Positions 11,617 to 19,571 are shown, counted from the stretch's first letter. The stretch: DNA of 42,651 nucleotides from Sedimenticola sp. (GCA_026984055.1 JALSSX010000224.1:1-42651), one strand, 5' to 3'. A program made the numbers and translations. The notes: generated by a model from the sequence alone, not told the origin.

Positions 11617-12583
11617 AGATCGCGCTATGCCGGCGCTGGAACTCAGCGTCGTGATCCCGGTGTACAATGAACAGGATGTCTTGCAGGCTTTGTTCGAACG
11701 CCTGTATCCGGCGCTGGATGCGCTCGGACGCTCCCATGAGGTGATCTTCGTCGACGATGGCAGTCGCGACCGATCGGCGGCGATGCTGCGCCAGCAGTAC
11801 CAGCGACGCCCGGATGTCACCCGGGTGATCTTTCTGCGCGCGAACGCCGGCCAGCATGCGGCGCTGATGGCTGGCTTCGAGTACACGCGCGGCAAGACGG
11901 TGGTCACGCTGGATGCTGATCTGCAAAATCCCCCGGAAGAGATCGCTCGATTGCTGGAACAGATCGATGCCGGCCATGACTATGTCGGTTCGATACGCCG
12001 TCAGCGACAGGACAGTTGGTGGCGCGACAAGGCGTCGAAGTTGATGAACCGGTTGCGCGAGAAGATCACCAGCATCCATATGACCGATCAGGGTTGCATG
12101 CTGCGCGCCTACGATCGCGATATCGTGCAAGCGATGCTGGATTCACATGAGGCGCAGACCTTCATCCCGGCGCTGGGCTATCTGTATGCGGCGCGTCCCA
12201 CGGAGGTGGTCGTAGAGCATGAGGAGCGCGCCGCCGGCGAGTCTAAGTATCCGCTGTACAAGCTGATCCATCTGAATTTCGATCTGATGACCGGTTTCTC
12301 GCTGGCGCCGCTGCAAATCTTCTCGGTGGTTGGTTTCTTCATCTCGGCGGTGTCGTTTTTCTTCGTGATCTATCTGGTATTGCGGCGCTTGATCGTCGGG
12401 CCGGAGGTCGAGGGCGTGTTCACGCTATTCGCAATCCTGTTCTTCGTTGCCGGTATCATTCTTTTCGGTATCGGTTTGCTCGGCGAATACGTCGGTCGCA
12501 TCCTGGTGCAGTCGCGTGGCCGGCCGCGCTATCTGGTCGGTTGCGTGCTGAGCCGGGACAGCGAACAGGATTGTCCAGAATGA
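11609..12583 (+). CDS. arnC: Undecaprenyl-phosphate Ara4FN transferase ArnC (GT2)
   Basis: ArnC attaches the formylated aminoarabinose to undecaprenyl phosphate at the inner membrane. The 324-residue protein has a cytoplasmic GT2 domain (LSVVIPVYNEQ, VIFVDDGSRDRS, and the metal-binding VVTLDADLQNPPEEI) followed by two C-terminal membrane helices (about residues 228-255 and 270-295) and a basic tail. It overlaps arnB by 8 nt and the formyltransferase gene by an ATGA. All expected features are present. Confidence 0.95.
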   Translation: MTEDRAMPALELSVVIPVYNEQDVLQALFERLYPALDALGRSHEVIFVDDGSRDRSAAMLRQQYQRRPDVTRVIFLRANAGQHAALMAGFEYTRGKTVVTLDADLQNPPEEIARLLEQIDAGHDYVGSIRRQRQDSWWRDKASKLMNRLREKITSIHMTDQGCMLRAYDRDIVQAMLDSHEAQTFIPALGYLYAARPTEVVVEHEERAAGESKYPLYKLIHLNFDLMTGFSLAPLQIFSVVGFFISAVSFFFVIYLVLRRLIVGPEVEGVFTLFAILFFVAGIILFGIGLLGEYVGRILVQSRGRPRYLVGCVLSRDSEQDCPE

Positions 12584-13518
12584 AGCCAGCGGGCAGGGCG
12601 GTGGTATTCGCCTATCACGATGTTGGCGCGCGTTGCCTGTCCATGCTGCTGGCGCATGATGTCGATGTCGCGCTGGTGGTCACGCATCGCGACGATCCCG
12701 ACGAAAACATCTTCTTCGACAGTGTCGCCGGGCTGGCCGGGTTGGCCGGTATTCCGGTCGTCATGCCAGACGATCCAAAAGCCCCGGCGCTGCTCGATCG
12801 CCTGCTTGCCATCGCGCCGGATTGGTTGTTCTCGTTCTACTATCGCCGCCTGCTCGGCCAGGCGATTCTCGATACACCGCGCGCTGGCGCGTTCAACCTG
12901 CATGGTTCGCTACTGCCGAAATATCGCGGCCGGGTGCCGATCAACTGGGCGGTCTTACATGGCGAGAGCGAAACCGGCGCGACCCTGCATCGCATGGAAC
13001 TCAAGCCGGATGCCGGCGCGCTCGTCTCCCAGCGGCGCGTACCCATCCTACCGAACGACACCGCCTACCGGGTATTCGGCAAGGTCGTGGTTGCCGCCGA
13101 GCTGGCGTTGGAGCACGCCTTGCCCGGCATCCTGCGGGGCGACATCGAAGAGACACCGCTCGACCTGTCAGCGGGCAGTTACTTTGGCGGCAGGAGACCG
13201 GAGGATGGCCGGATTTCATGGCATAATGGCGCGTGGTCGATCCACAACCTGATCCGCGCCGTTGCCCCCCCCTATCCGGGCGCATTCTGTGATGTGTCGG
13301 GCGATGCAGGCGAGCAGCGCCTGCAATTGCTCGGCAGCTACTATCGTGGTGAGCCGGCGCGCGGCGACCGGGCGCGTATCTATTGGGAACGGGGTCGCTG
13401 CCATGCCGATTGTGTCGACGGCGAGCGCCTGCTGTTGACATCGCTGGCGCTGGACGGCGTGCTGTTGGATGAGGCTGCGTTCCGTGCCCGTTTCGGCGAA
13501 GAGATTCCTTTCAACTAG
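12580..13518 (+). CDS. UDP-Ara4N formyltransferase (ArnA N-terminal half as a separate gene)
   Basis: This 312-residue protein corresponds to the N-terminal domain of enteric ArnA: it formylates UDP-Ara4N with N10-formyl-tetrahydrofolate. The catalytic triad is visible as Asn106 and His108 (FNLHGSLLPKYRGR) and Asp144 (LKPDAGALV). After the formyltransferase core comes the OB-like C-terminal subdomain (YPGAFCDVSG...). ATG 12580 overlaps the arnC stop (ATGA); the frame is open 13 codons earlier, inside arnC. In enterics this domain is fused to the decarboxylating dehydrogenase, but here an in-frame TAG and 13 bp separate them. Confidence 0.93.
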   Translation: MKPAGRAVVFAYHDVGARCLSMLLAHDVDVALVVTHRDDPDENIFFDSVAGLAGLAGIPVVMPDDPKAPALLDRLLAIAPDWLFSFYYRRLLGQAILDTPRAGAFNLHGSLLPKYRGRVPINWAVLHGESETGATLHRMELKPDAGALVSQRRVPILPNDTAYRVFGKVVVAAELALEHALPGILRGDIEETPLDLSAGSYFGGRRPEDGRISWHNGAWSIHNLIRAVAPPYPGAFCDVSGDAGEQRLQLLGSYYRGEPARGDRARIYWERGRCHADCVDGERLLLTSLALDGVLLDEAAFRARFGEEIPFN

Positions 13519-13531
13519 CTTTGGAGCCCGC

Positions 13532-14575
13532 ATGAATATCCTGATCCTTGGTGTCAATGGCTTTATCGGACATCATCTGTCACAACGCATCATCGACACC
13601 ACAGACTGGAACGTCTACGGCATGGACATGCAGTCCGATCGCCTTTCCGGCCTGCTGGATCACGAGCGCTTCCATTTCTTCGAGGGCGATATCACCATCA
13701 ACCATGAATGGGTGGAGTATCACATCAAGAAATGCGATGTGCTGCTGCCGCTGGTCGCGATCGCCACGCCGGCGACCTATGTGAAGAATCCGCTGGCGGT
13801 GTTCGAGCTGGACTTCGAGGCCAATCTGCCATTGATCCGCGCCTGCGTGAAGCATGGCAAGCGCGTGCTGTTTCCGTCGACTTCCGAGGTCTATGGTATG
13901 TGTCGCGACGAGGCCTTTCATCCGTATGAATCCGAGCTGGTGCTGGGTCCGATCACCAAGCCGCGCTGGATCTATTCCTGTTCCAAGCAATTGTTGGATC
14001 GGGTGATCGCCGCCTACGGTCAGCAGGCGGGTCTGGAATATACCCTGTTTCGACCGTTCAACTGGATCGGCGAGGGACTGGACAGCCTGCATACCGCGAA
14101 GGAGGGCAGCTCGCGCGTGGTCACCCAGTTTCTTGGCCATATCGCCCGTGGCGAGCCGATTCAACTGGTCGACGGTGGCATGCAGCGGCGTAGTTTCACC
14201 GATGTCTCCGATGGAATCACGGCATTGATGAAGATCATCGAGAACAAGGGGGGGCGGGCTTCGGGCAGCATCTACAATATTGGTAACCCAGCGAACGATC
14301 TGTCCATCCGTGAACTCGCCGAGCTGATGCTGGAGATTGCCCGCGAGTTTCCGGAATACCAGCCCGGCGCGGCCAGGACCACCATTGTCGAGACCTCTTC
14401 CGGCAAATACTATGGCGAGGGCTATCAGGATATCCAGACGCGCGTGCCATGGATAGAGAATACCAAGGCGGACCTGGACTGGTCGCCCCGGGTCGATGTG
14501 AAGAATGCGCTGCGCGGGATCTTCGATGCCTACCGCGACCAAGTCGCCGAGGCGCGCGCTTTGCTCGACAGCTGA
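13532..14575 (+). CDS. UDP-glucuronate decarboxylating dehydrogenase (ArnA C-terminal half as a separate gene)
   Basis: This 347-residue extended SDR enzyme corresponds to the C-terminal domain of ArnA. It oxidises and decarboxylates UDP-glucuronate to UDP-4-keto-L-arabinose with NAD+. The Rossmann motif ILGVNGFIGHH is at residues 5-15, the catalytic Ser/Thr in LFPSTSEVYG, the Tyr-x3-Lys in IYSCSKQLLD, and TLFRPFNWIGEGLD follows. GGAG lies 6 nt before ATG 13532. Its last base starts arnD (TGATG). The split of ArnA into two adjacent genes is complete, with both halves intact. Confidence 0.93.
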   Translation: MNILILGVNGFIGHHLSQRIIDTTDWNVYGMDMQSDRLSGLLDHERFHFFEGDITINHEWVEYHIKKCDVLLPLVAIATPATYVKNPLAVFELDFEANLPLIRACVKHGKRVLFPSTSEVYGMCRDEAFHPYESELVLGPITKPRWIYSCSKQLLDRVIAAYGQQAGLEYTLFRPFNWIGEGLDSLHTAKEGSSRVVTQFLGHIARGEPIQLVDGGMQRRSFTDVSDGITALMKIIENKGGRASGSIYNIGNPANDLSIRELAELMLEIAREFPEYQPGAARTTIVETSSGKYYGEGYQDIQTRVPWIENTKADLDWSPRVDVKNALRGIFDAYRDQVAEARALLDS

Positions 14576-15507
14576 TGCGTATCGGTCTGAAGGTCGATGT
14601 CGACACCCTGCGTGGTACGCGCGAGGGCGTGCCGGCGCTGTTGCGCCTGTTCGACGAATACGACGTCAAGGCGACTTTTCTGTTCAGCCTGGGGCCGGAT
14701 CATACCGGCCGCGCGCTGAAGCGGGTGTTCCGGCCGGGGTTTCTGAGCAAGGTCAGCCGCACCTCGGTGACCAGTCATTATGGTATCAAGACCCTGCTGT
14801 ATGGCACCTTGCTGCCTGGTCCGAACATCGCGAAACACGCTGGCGACATCATGCGCGCGGCGCGCGACGCCGGCCACGAGGTCGGCATCCATTGCCACGA
14901 CCATATCAAATGGCAGGACTATGTTGCGTGTCAGGATGCCGACTGGACCCGGCGCGAATTCGTCAAGGCAGTCGAGGCGTTCGAGCAGGTCTTCGACGAG
15001 GCGCCGCGCACCCACGGCGCGGCTGGCTGGCAGATCAACCCGCACGTCCTGACGCTAGAGGAAGAGTTTGGCCTGGACTATGCCAGCGATGGGCGCGGCA
15101 AGACGCCATTCTATCCAGTGTTGCAAGGCGTGCGCGCGCGCGTGCCGCAGATTCCGACCACCTTGCCGACCCTGGATGAGCTGATCGGTATTGGCGACAT
15201 CAGCGAGGACAATGTGCATGAATATGTCTTCGTCGAGAGTCAAAAGCCGTTGCCGTTTCACGTCTATACCTTGCATGCTGAGTTGGAAGGCATGAAGCTG
15301 TTGCCGGTGATGGAGAAGCTGTTGGTGATGTGGAAAGGCTCGCAGCGTGAACTCGGCAGCGTGCGCGATATCCATGATCAACTGCCGCTGGACGAACTGG
15401 CCGTTCACGAACTTGGTTGGGGTGAGTTGCCCGGCCGTTCCGGCCATTTGATCATGCAGGGCAGACTGCTGGTGAGAAATCTCGATGCGGAAGCGAATCA
15501 AGAATAA
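14575..15507 (+). CDS. arnD: 4-deoxy-4-formamido-L-arabinose-phosphoundecaprenol deformylase ArnD
   Basis: ArnD is a NodB-type polysaccharide deacetylase that removes the formyl group from undecaprenyl phosphate-Ara4FN before export. The 310-residue product has the metal/catalytic Asp pair in GLKVDVDTLRG (Asp8, Asp10), the metal-binding HEVGIHCHDHIKWQD (His101, His106, His108), and TFLFSLGPDHTGRA. It starts with TGATG coupling to the dehydrogenase gene and overlaps the SET-domain gene by 23 nt. Length and motifs match the family. Confidence 0.95.
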   Translation: MRIGLKVDVDTLRGTREGVPALLRLFDEYDVKATFLFSLGPDHTGRALKRVFRPGFLSKVSRTSVTSHYGIKTLLYGTLLPGPNIAKHAGDIMRAARDAGHEVGIHCHDHIKWQDYVACQDADWTRREFVKAVEAFEQVFDEAPRTHGAAGWQINPHVLTLEEEFGLDYASDGRGKTPFYPVLQGVRARVPQIPTTLPTLDELIGIGDISEDNVHEYVFVESQKPLPFHVYTLHAELEGMKLLPVMEKLLVMWKGSQRELGSVRDIHDQLPLDELAVHELGWGELPGRSGHLIMQGRLLVRNLDAEANQE

Positions 15508-15817
15508 GGAGCTGCGTGACACCGTCTATTCCGCGCCATCCAGGATTCATGGCACTGGCTTGTTCGCCGCGCGGCGCATAGAGAGAGGCGAGTACATTGG
15601 CACCTATGGCGGCCCATCGGCGAAGCGCGATGGCACCTATGTACTCTGGGTGTACAACGAGGATGGCACGGTCGCCGAGGCGCGCAGCGGCCGTAATCTG
15701 CTGCGTTACCTGAACCACGCCAAGCCCGGCAACGCCGAGTTCGATGGTTTCGATCTGTATGCAACCAAGGTGATTCGCAAGGACAGGGAGATTACATTTG
15801 ATTATGATGGTGACTAG
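15485..15817 (+). CDS. SET-domain protein (putative protein lysine methyltransferase)
   Basis: This 110-residue protein is almost entirely a SET domain: HGTGLFAARRIERGEYIGTYGG (residues about 22-43, SAM-binding Gly and core strand), LLRYLNHAKPGNAEFDGF (pseudoknot NH motif, about 72-89), and REITFDYDGD at the C-terminus. SET proteins methylate lysine using SAM; the substrate here is unknown. It starts inside arnD (23-nt overlap), so it is translated with the arn operon. The stop codon TAG is formed where the family A repeat begins, so the natural C-terminus may once have been a little longer. No Cys-rich post-SET region is present. Confidence 0.85.
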   Translation: MRKRIKNKELRDTVYSAPSRIHGTGLFAARRIERGEYIGTYGGPSAKRDGTYVLWVYNEDGTVAEARSGRNLLRYLNHAKPGNAEFDGFDLYATKVIRKDREITFDYDGD

Positions 15818-15976
15818 CCCGGATTTCTCACCCGTTCACGACTGCGACCGCCCAATGCGGCGCGCTGAGCTGCTCAACGTAGTGTCGACTACGCCTGCGT
15901 GGCCCTCGGTCGCGAATGCCAGCCATCACACCACCTTGAGCGGCCTCGCTCGCGACCCGGTGAGAAATCCGGGCTA
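15815..15976 (+). repeat. Family A MITE, copy A2
   Basis: This 162-bp element has 18-bp terminal inverted repeats (TAGCCCGGATTTCTCACC and its complement). The interior (CCCGTTCACGACTGCGACC..., ...CATCACACCACCTTGAGC) matches the copy at 26071. The first three bases are the stop codon of the SET gene. Confidence 0.88.
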
Positions 15977-15991
15977 GGAGTCTGTCGGACT

Positions 15992-16102
15992 TAGCAGGAT
16001 GTTGAAAAAGTCCTTCCACGAACTTTTTCAACGACGGAACCGTAAAATGCGATTTCCCGGTTCCTTCATTTTCAATGACTTGCAGTCATCGAAAATGGCG
16101 GG
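15992..16102 (+). repeat. Family B MITE, copy truncated at right (B2)
   Basis: It begins TAGCAGGATGTTGAAAAAG, carries the first hairpin, the CGGTTCC word and the third hairpin (CATTTTCAATGACT ... AGTCATCGAAAATGG), then stops matching after GGCGGG. The right third, including the CCTGCTA end, is missing. It lies 15 bp after copy A2. Confidence 0.78.
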
Positions 16103-16311
16103 TTAATCGTGGCGCGGGGATACGCCATCGTTAGTGACATTCGATGTAAGTTATTGTCCATAAATAGGTTATGCGCAATATTGCCGATGGACGAGGGCGC
16201 GCAATCAACAGATCAGGATGGCCTGTTTGATTACCGGGTCGAAACGACGTCTCTGTAACGAGTCAGCTCACTACTGAAATTTGCCTTTCGGGGATGAGCT
16301 GATGCCTTGCT
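16103..16311. other. Intergenic, no gene seen
   Basis: This is about 209 bp between the truncated family B repeat and the convergent decarboxylase-like gene. I see no open frame with coding character, no tRNA and no clear terminator. Confidence 0.4.
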
Positions 16312-16860
16312 TCAGGCAAATGCGCCTTGTGACTCTACATCGAATGCCTTCAGCATGGTGCTGAAACTCCGGTTGTTGCTACCAACCAACAACGCTTCGA
16401 AGATCTCACGTTCCGTCCAGCCTGTCTGTTTCAAGCTTTCCAGTGAGGTCCTCGTTTGATATGCCGGGTCGTTCAATGTCGCCAGCACATGCTTCAGCAA
16501 GGTTTTTTCTCTATCGTTCAACGGTGCCATGTCAGGGTTGTCGCGCGCCGCGTGAACGGCCCCGATATCGACGCCGAGGTTACCCAGGATTGCCTCGTTG
16601 AAATCGATGCAGAAATTGCACTCGCTTTTCGACGCCACCAAGTAACGCACCATGGCAAGAAATTCCTGCCGGAAACTCGGATGCGCCATGAAGTACCCTA
16701 CGTTGCCAAGAAACGCTTCGAGCAATGGCGGACTGACGCTGTACAGTTTGAGTCCGTCGGGAACGAAGCCCATGCGCTCCTCGACGGCCGCGAGCATGGC
16801 GTCGACCTGGGTTTGTTCGTCGCGGCTCAGGGTTGATGTGATCAATGCGGATTGTGTCAT
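16312..16860 (-). CDS. Carboxymuconolactone decarboxylase/AhpD-family protein
   Basis: This 182-residue protein has the AhpD/CMD-type helical fold with the redox motif SECNFCIDFNEAILG (Cys81-x-x-Cys84). By family knowledge such proteins act as peroxidase-linked alkylhydroperoxidases or related disulfide enzymes; the true substrate is unknown. An AAGGAG ribosome site precedes ATG 16860. An AGACCG-GT-CGGTCT palindrome at 16885-16898 overlaps the promoter, and a related site lies before the tetR-type gene upstream, so the gene is probably repressed by that regulator and induced by an electrophile or oxidant. Confidence 0.85.
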   Translation of the reverse strand: MTQSALITSTLSRDEQTQVDAMLAAVEERMGFVPDGLKLYSVSPPLLEAFLGNVGYFMAHPSFRQEFLAMVRYLVASKSECNFCIDFNEAILGNLGVDIGAVHAARDNPDMAPLNDREKTLLKHVLATLNDPAYQTRTSLESLKQTGWTEREIFEALLVGSNNRSFSTMLKAFDVESQGAFA

Positions 16861-16883
16861 CGTCTTCTCCTTTGAATAAATTA

Positions 16884-16906
16884 CAGACCGGTCGGTCTAT
16901 ATTATG
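16884..16906 (-). promoter_or_regulatory. Promoter -10 with TetR-type operator of the AhpD-like gene
   Basis: Read on the minus strand, CATAAT (16906-16901) is a likely -10 box. It is followed directly by a perfect 6-2-6 palindrome with half-site AGACCG (plus-strand 16885-16898 reads AGACCGGTCGGTCT). AGACCGGTC is repeated just before the tetR-type gene (17742-17750). Spacing and symmetry fit a TetR-family repressor operator. Confidence 0.72.
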
Positions 16907-16922
16907 GTTAAAAACTCCATCT

Positions 16923-17137
16923 GTTAGCGTGAGAGCATGCAGTCGGTTGTCCGGGGTCCGTCCGTGGGAACGCCGCGAATGCGTCCGGGTAGACTGATTT
17001 GGCCTCGCTATCACCCACTGGGAGTGTGGGAATGCGGGAAGTGCTGGAGGCATTTCCAGTGTCCTGGCTCGGACATCCCGTGGCCGAGTCACAGACAACA
17101 TTCATGACGGGGGAGGTGCTGTGTTCGTCATGGGGAT
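16923..17137 (+). repeat. Family C repeat, copy C1
   Basis: It begins GTTAGCGTGAGAGCATGCAG and contains CCGTCCGTGGGAACGCCG, GGCATTTCCAGTGTCCTGG and CGGACATCCCGTGGCCGAG. Its right arm ends near TTCGTCATGGGGATTAG. The last codons and the stop of the tetR-type gene lie within this right arm. Confidence 0.75.
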
Positions 17138-17736
17138 TAGATGGGTCTTCAAAAACTGAATCGCTTGCCCAAGCGCTTTCGGTTCTTGCCTGGCCTTGTC
17201 GAGCAGCAGTGCGCCCTCGATCAGACTGAGAATGGCTTCGGCTTCGTCGTCCGCTTCCAGGTGTTTGTCGATTTCCCCGCGCTGCATGGCTTCCTCCAGT
17301 AGTCCGCTGAAAAGCCGGCGGTAGCGCGAAAAACATCATTGAGTTTCTTGCGCGCCAAGCGGCTATCGGTGCTCAGTTCCAGGGTGAAATTACCAAAGAG
17401 ACAGCCACATATGTGTCCTTGTGTATACTGCGCCTTATGTCTTGTCAGGATCACGTCCAATATCGTGAACAAGCGTTCCAATGGCCCTGTCCGCTTGCTC
17501 GACAATGCACTCCGCATCTCGGCCTGGACCTTGTCGAAGTGCCACTCGATCACCTCTACCGCAAGCTGCTCCTTGCTTTTGACGTAGTAATAAAAGTTGT
17601 TCTTGGTAACACCCGCCGCGCCGATGGTGGCATCCAGACCGGTGGCGTTGTAGCCACGCAGGTAGAACAGTTCATCGGCGGTGCGAAGAATCTTCTCCCG
17701 GGTGGCTGCGGCTTTGGCGGAGAGTGCGTTCATCAT
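17102..17736 (-). pseudogene. TetR/AcrR-family regulator, frameshifted in C-terminal half
   Basis: The N-terminus is a classical TetR DNA-binding domain: TREKILRTADELFYLRGYNATGLDAI-like helices, with ATIGAAGVTKNNFYYYVKSKEQLAVEVIE (about residues 37-65). The frame as given runs to 17221 with an aberrant tail after KKLNDVF. One missing base in the five-A run at 17329-17333 (plus strand) explains it: restoring one gives NDVFSRYRRLFSGLLEEAMQRGEIDKHLE and continues to the stop at 17102, about 211 residues, the usual TetR length. The restored C-terminus ends inside repeat C1. If the shift is real the ligand domain is ruined and the regulator is probably inactive; if a sequencing error, it is an intact repressor of the AhpD-like gene and itself. 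Confidence 0.8.
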
Positions 17737-17740
17737 TAAA

Positions 17741-17755
17741 CAGACCGGTCAGTAT
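17741..17755 (-). promoter_or_regulatory. TetR-type operator before the regulator gene
   Basis: The plus strand reads CAGACCGGTCAGTATAA directly upstream of ATG 17736. It shares CAGACCGGTC with the operator at 16884-16898, with a less perfect second half-site. Autoregulation is inferred from position and sequence match. Confidence 0.6.
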
Positions 17756-17862
17756 AAATTAGATTCAGGCATTCGAGTCGTGGCTTGTCAAGACTTGCTT
17801 CGATGCATGGGATTGCAATTCGTGTCGCGCAGAATGGCTCGGTGTGGCGAGGTCTGGCAGGG

Positions 17863-18075
17863 TGATTAGCGTGAAAGTGCGAGGTCGGTTGCCAGTGATT
17901 CGTCCGTGGGAATGCCGTGAATACGTCCGTGTAGGCTTGGCCTCGGTATAATCCATGGGGAAGTGGGGAATGCTGGAGATGGCGGGAGCATTTTCAGTGC
18001 CTCGGCTTGCACATCCCACGGCCAAATCACGGGCAGTCTTTCATGGCAGTGGAGATGTTTCCTCATCGTGAAAGT
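17863..18075 (+). repeat. Family C repeat, copy C2
   Basis: It runs from GATTAGCGTGAAAGTGCGAG to CCTCATCGTGAAAGTGG. It shares CGTGGGAATGCCGTGAATACG, GTAGGCTTGGCCTCGG and CACATCCCACGGCCAAATC with the other copies. The left arm (CGGTTGCCAGTGATTCG) and right arm (CAAATCACGGGCAGTC) are partly complementary. The stop codon of gph (18063-18065) lies in its right end. Confidence 0.78.
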
Positions 18076-18767
18076 GGATCAGTATCTCCCGGTTCTATCG
18101 TAGGATACTCTCGTTCCAGCCATGCCGATAAGTTATTAGGCGCGGCGATCATCCCTTCCGCTCCCCACTCTCCGGGCCTGTCTTCTTCGCCGATATAGCC
18201 GAACAATGCGACCAGAGCTGGCATGCCGGCGTTGTGCGCGGCTTGGATATCGCGCTCGGCGTCGCCGATATACAGGGTTTCACGAGGTTCGGAGCCAAGT
18301 TGCCGACAGGCAGTCAGCATCGGCAAGGGATGTGGCTTGCGCTCGGCGGTGGTGTCGCTGCTGATGATGCTGGCGGCGCGCCTGTCCAGTTTCATCGCGG
18401 CAAGTAATGGGTTGGTCAACCAAGCGGGTTTGTTGGTGACGATGCCCCAGGGGATGGCGCGTTGCTCCAGTTCGTCGAGTACCTCGGCCATGCCGGGGAA
18501 AAGCCGGGTTTGGCGGCAGATGTTGTCTTGGTAGATGCGCAAAAATGTCTGGCGCAGCGGTTCAAAATCGGGGTTATCTGATTCGATGCCGAAGCCGAGG
18601 TGGATCAAGGCGATGCCGCCATGCGATACCGCGGGGCGGATGGTCTCGAAGGGTAGCGGTTTGCGGCCGTTCAGATGCAATGTCTCGTTCAATGCCCAGG
18701 CCAGGTCGGGGGCCGTGTCGGCGAGGGTGCCGTCCAGATCGAACAGCACGCCCTGAATGCGTGTCAT
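18063..18767 (-). CDS. gph: Phosphoglycolate phosphatase (HAD family)
   Basis: This 234-residue HAD hydrolase has the nucleophile motif [16 protein letters not shown] (Asp10, Asp12), a cap domain, [10 protein letters not shown] (motif II Thr/Ser), RKPHPLPM (motif III Lys) and [17 protein letters not shown] (motif IV). It dephosphorylates 2-phosphoglycolate, from oxidative DNA repair or from Rubisco oxygenase activity in autotrophs. ATG 18767 overlaps the ubiG stop (ATGA); ubiG-gph is a common gammaproteobacterial pair. The last codons (DPLSR) and stop are in repeat C2, so the original C-terminus may differ slightly. Confidence 0.92.
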   Translation of the reverse strand: MTRIQGVLFDLDGTLADTAPDLAWALNETLHLNGRKPLPFETIRPAVSHGGIALIHLGFGIESDNPDFEPLRQTFLRIYQDNICRQTRLFPGMAEVLDELEQRAIPWGIVTNKPAWLTNPLLAAMKLDRRAASIISSDTTAERKPHPLPMLTACRQLGSEPRETLYIGDAERDIQAAHNAGMPALVALFGYIGEEDRPGEWGAEGMIAAPNNLSAWLEREYPTIEPGDTDPLSR

Positions 18768-19474
18768 GCTTTTTCGGTACAGGATAGGTAGTTCACAGAG
18801 ACATCGCGCGGGTCGAGCTTATAGGTGTCCGTCAATGGGTTGTAGGTCATGCCGCTCAGATCCCGGGTCGTCAGCCCGGCGCGGCGCGCCCAGGCGTCGA
18901 GTTCGGACGGACGGATGAAACGCGCGTATTCATGCGTGCCGCGTGGCAGCAGGCCGAGTACGTATTCGGCACCGATGATCGCGTACAGGTAGGATTTCGG
19001 ATTCCGGTTCAGGGTCGAGAAGAGTACCTTGCCGCCGGGCTTGACCAGTGTCGCACAGGCGCGAATGACCGATTCCGGGTCAGGCACATGTTCCAGCATT
19101 TCCATGCAGGTGACGACATCGAAGCTGCCGGGCCGTTCCTCCGCCAGCGTTTCGACCGGTTGCTGGTGGTAGTCTACCTCCCGTCCACTTTCGAGCAGAT
19201 GCAGTCGGGCGACGCGGATATTCGCCTCGCCCATGTCGATGCCGGTGACATGCGCGCCGCGCGCGGCCATGCTCTCGGCGAGTATCCCGCCGCCGCAGCC
19301 GACATCTAGCACTTGTTTGTCTTCGAGCCTCGCATGGCTATCGATAAAGTCGAGGCGTAGCGGGTTGATCTCGTGTAACGGCTTGAATTCGCTGTGTGGG
19401 TCCCACCAACGAGAGGCGAGAGCTTCGAATTTGCCGATCTCGGCGGGATCGACATTGGCGGCGGTTTCGGACAT
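18764..19474 (-). CDS. ubiG: Ubiquinone biosynthesis O-methyltransferase UbiG
   Basis: UbiG carries out both O-methylations in ubiquinone synthesis using SAM. From ATG 19474 ([16 protein letters not shown]) the protein is 236 residues, as expected. The SAM site [16 protein letters not shown] is at about residues 55-70, with GIDMGEANI and [13 protein letters not shown] following. The frame is open upstream to 19546, but those residues cross the promoter region and do not resemble UbiG. It is divergent from icd and overlaps gph by ATGA. Confidence 0.94.
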   Translation of the reverse strand: MSETAANVDPAEIGKFEALASRWWDPHSEFKPLHEINPLRLDFIDSHARLEDKQVLDVGCGGGILAESMAARGAHVTGIDMGEANIRVARLHLLESGREVDYHQQPVETLAEERPGSFDVVTCMEMLEHVPDPESVIRACATLVKPGGKVLFSTLNRNPKSYLYAIIGAEYVLGLLPRGTHEYARFIRPSELDAWARRAGLTTRDLSGMTYNPLTDTYKLDPRDVSVNYLSCTEKA

Positions 19475-19504
19475 CGCGAGCATCCTGAATAGGGGCGTGG
19501 CGCC

Positions 19505-19537
19505 ATTATATAGCCGTCGTTCGCGATGAGGTACAAT
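19505..19537. promoter_or_regulatory. Divergent promoter region of ubiG and icd
   Basis: On the minus strand a perfect TATAAT lies at 19510-19505, about 30 bp before ubiG. On the plus strand TACAAT at 19532-19537 lies about 35 bp before icd. The -35 boxes are weak. The two -10 boxes are only about 20 bp apart, so polymerase binding on one strand may affect the other. Confidence 0.5.
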
Positions 19538-19571
19538 AGCGCGCATTTATCCGATGCAAACAAGGTAAACG

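Noticed and set aside
10369-11907. Minus-strand open frame (512 codons) antisense to arnB
   Set aside because: Lacks any recognisable motif; arnB and arnC are complete on the plus strand.
16103-16311. tRNA or small RNA gene in intergenic DNA
   Set aside because: No cloverleaf, no T-loop GTTCRA word with matching stem and no terminator were found.
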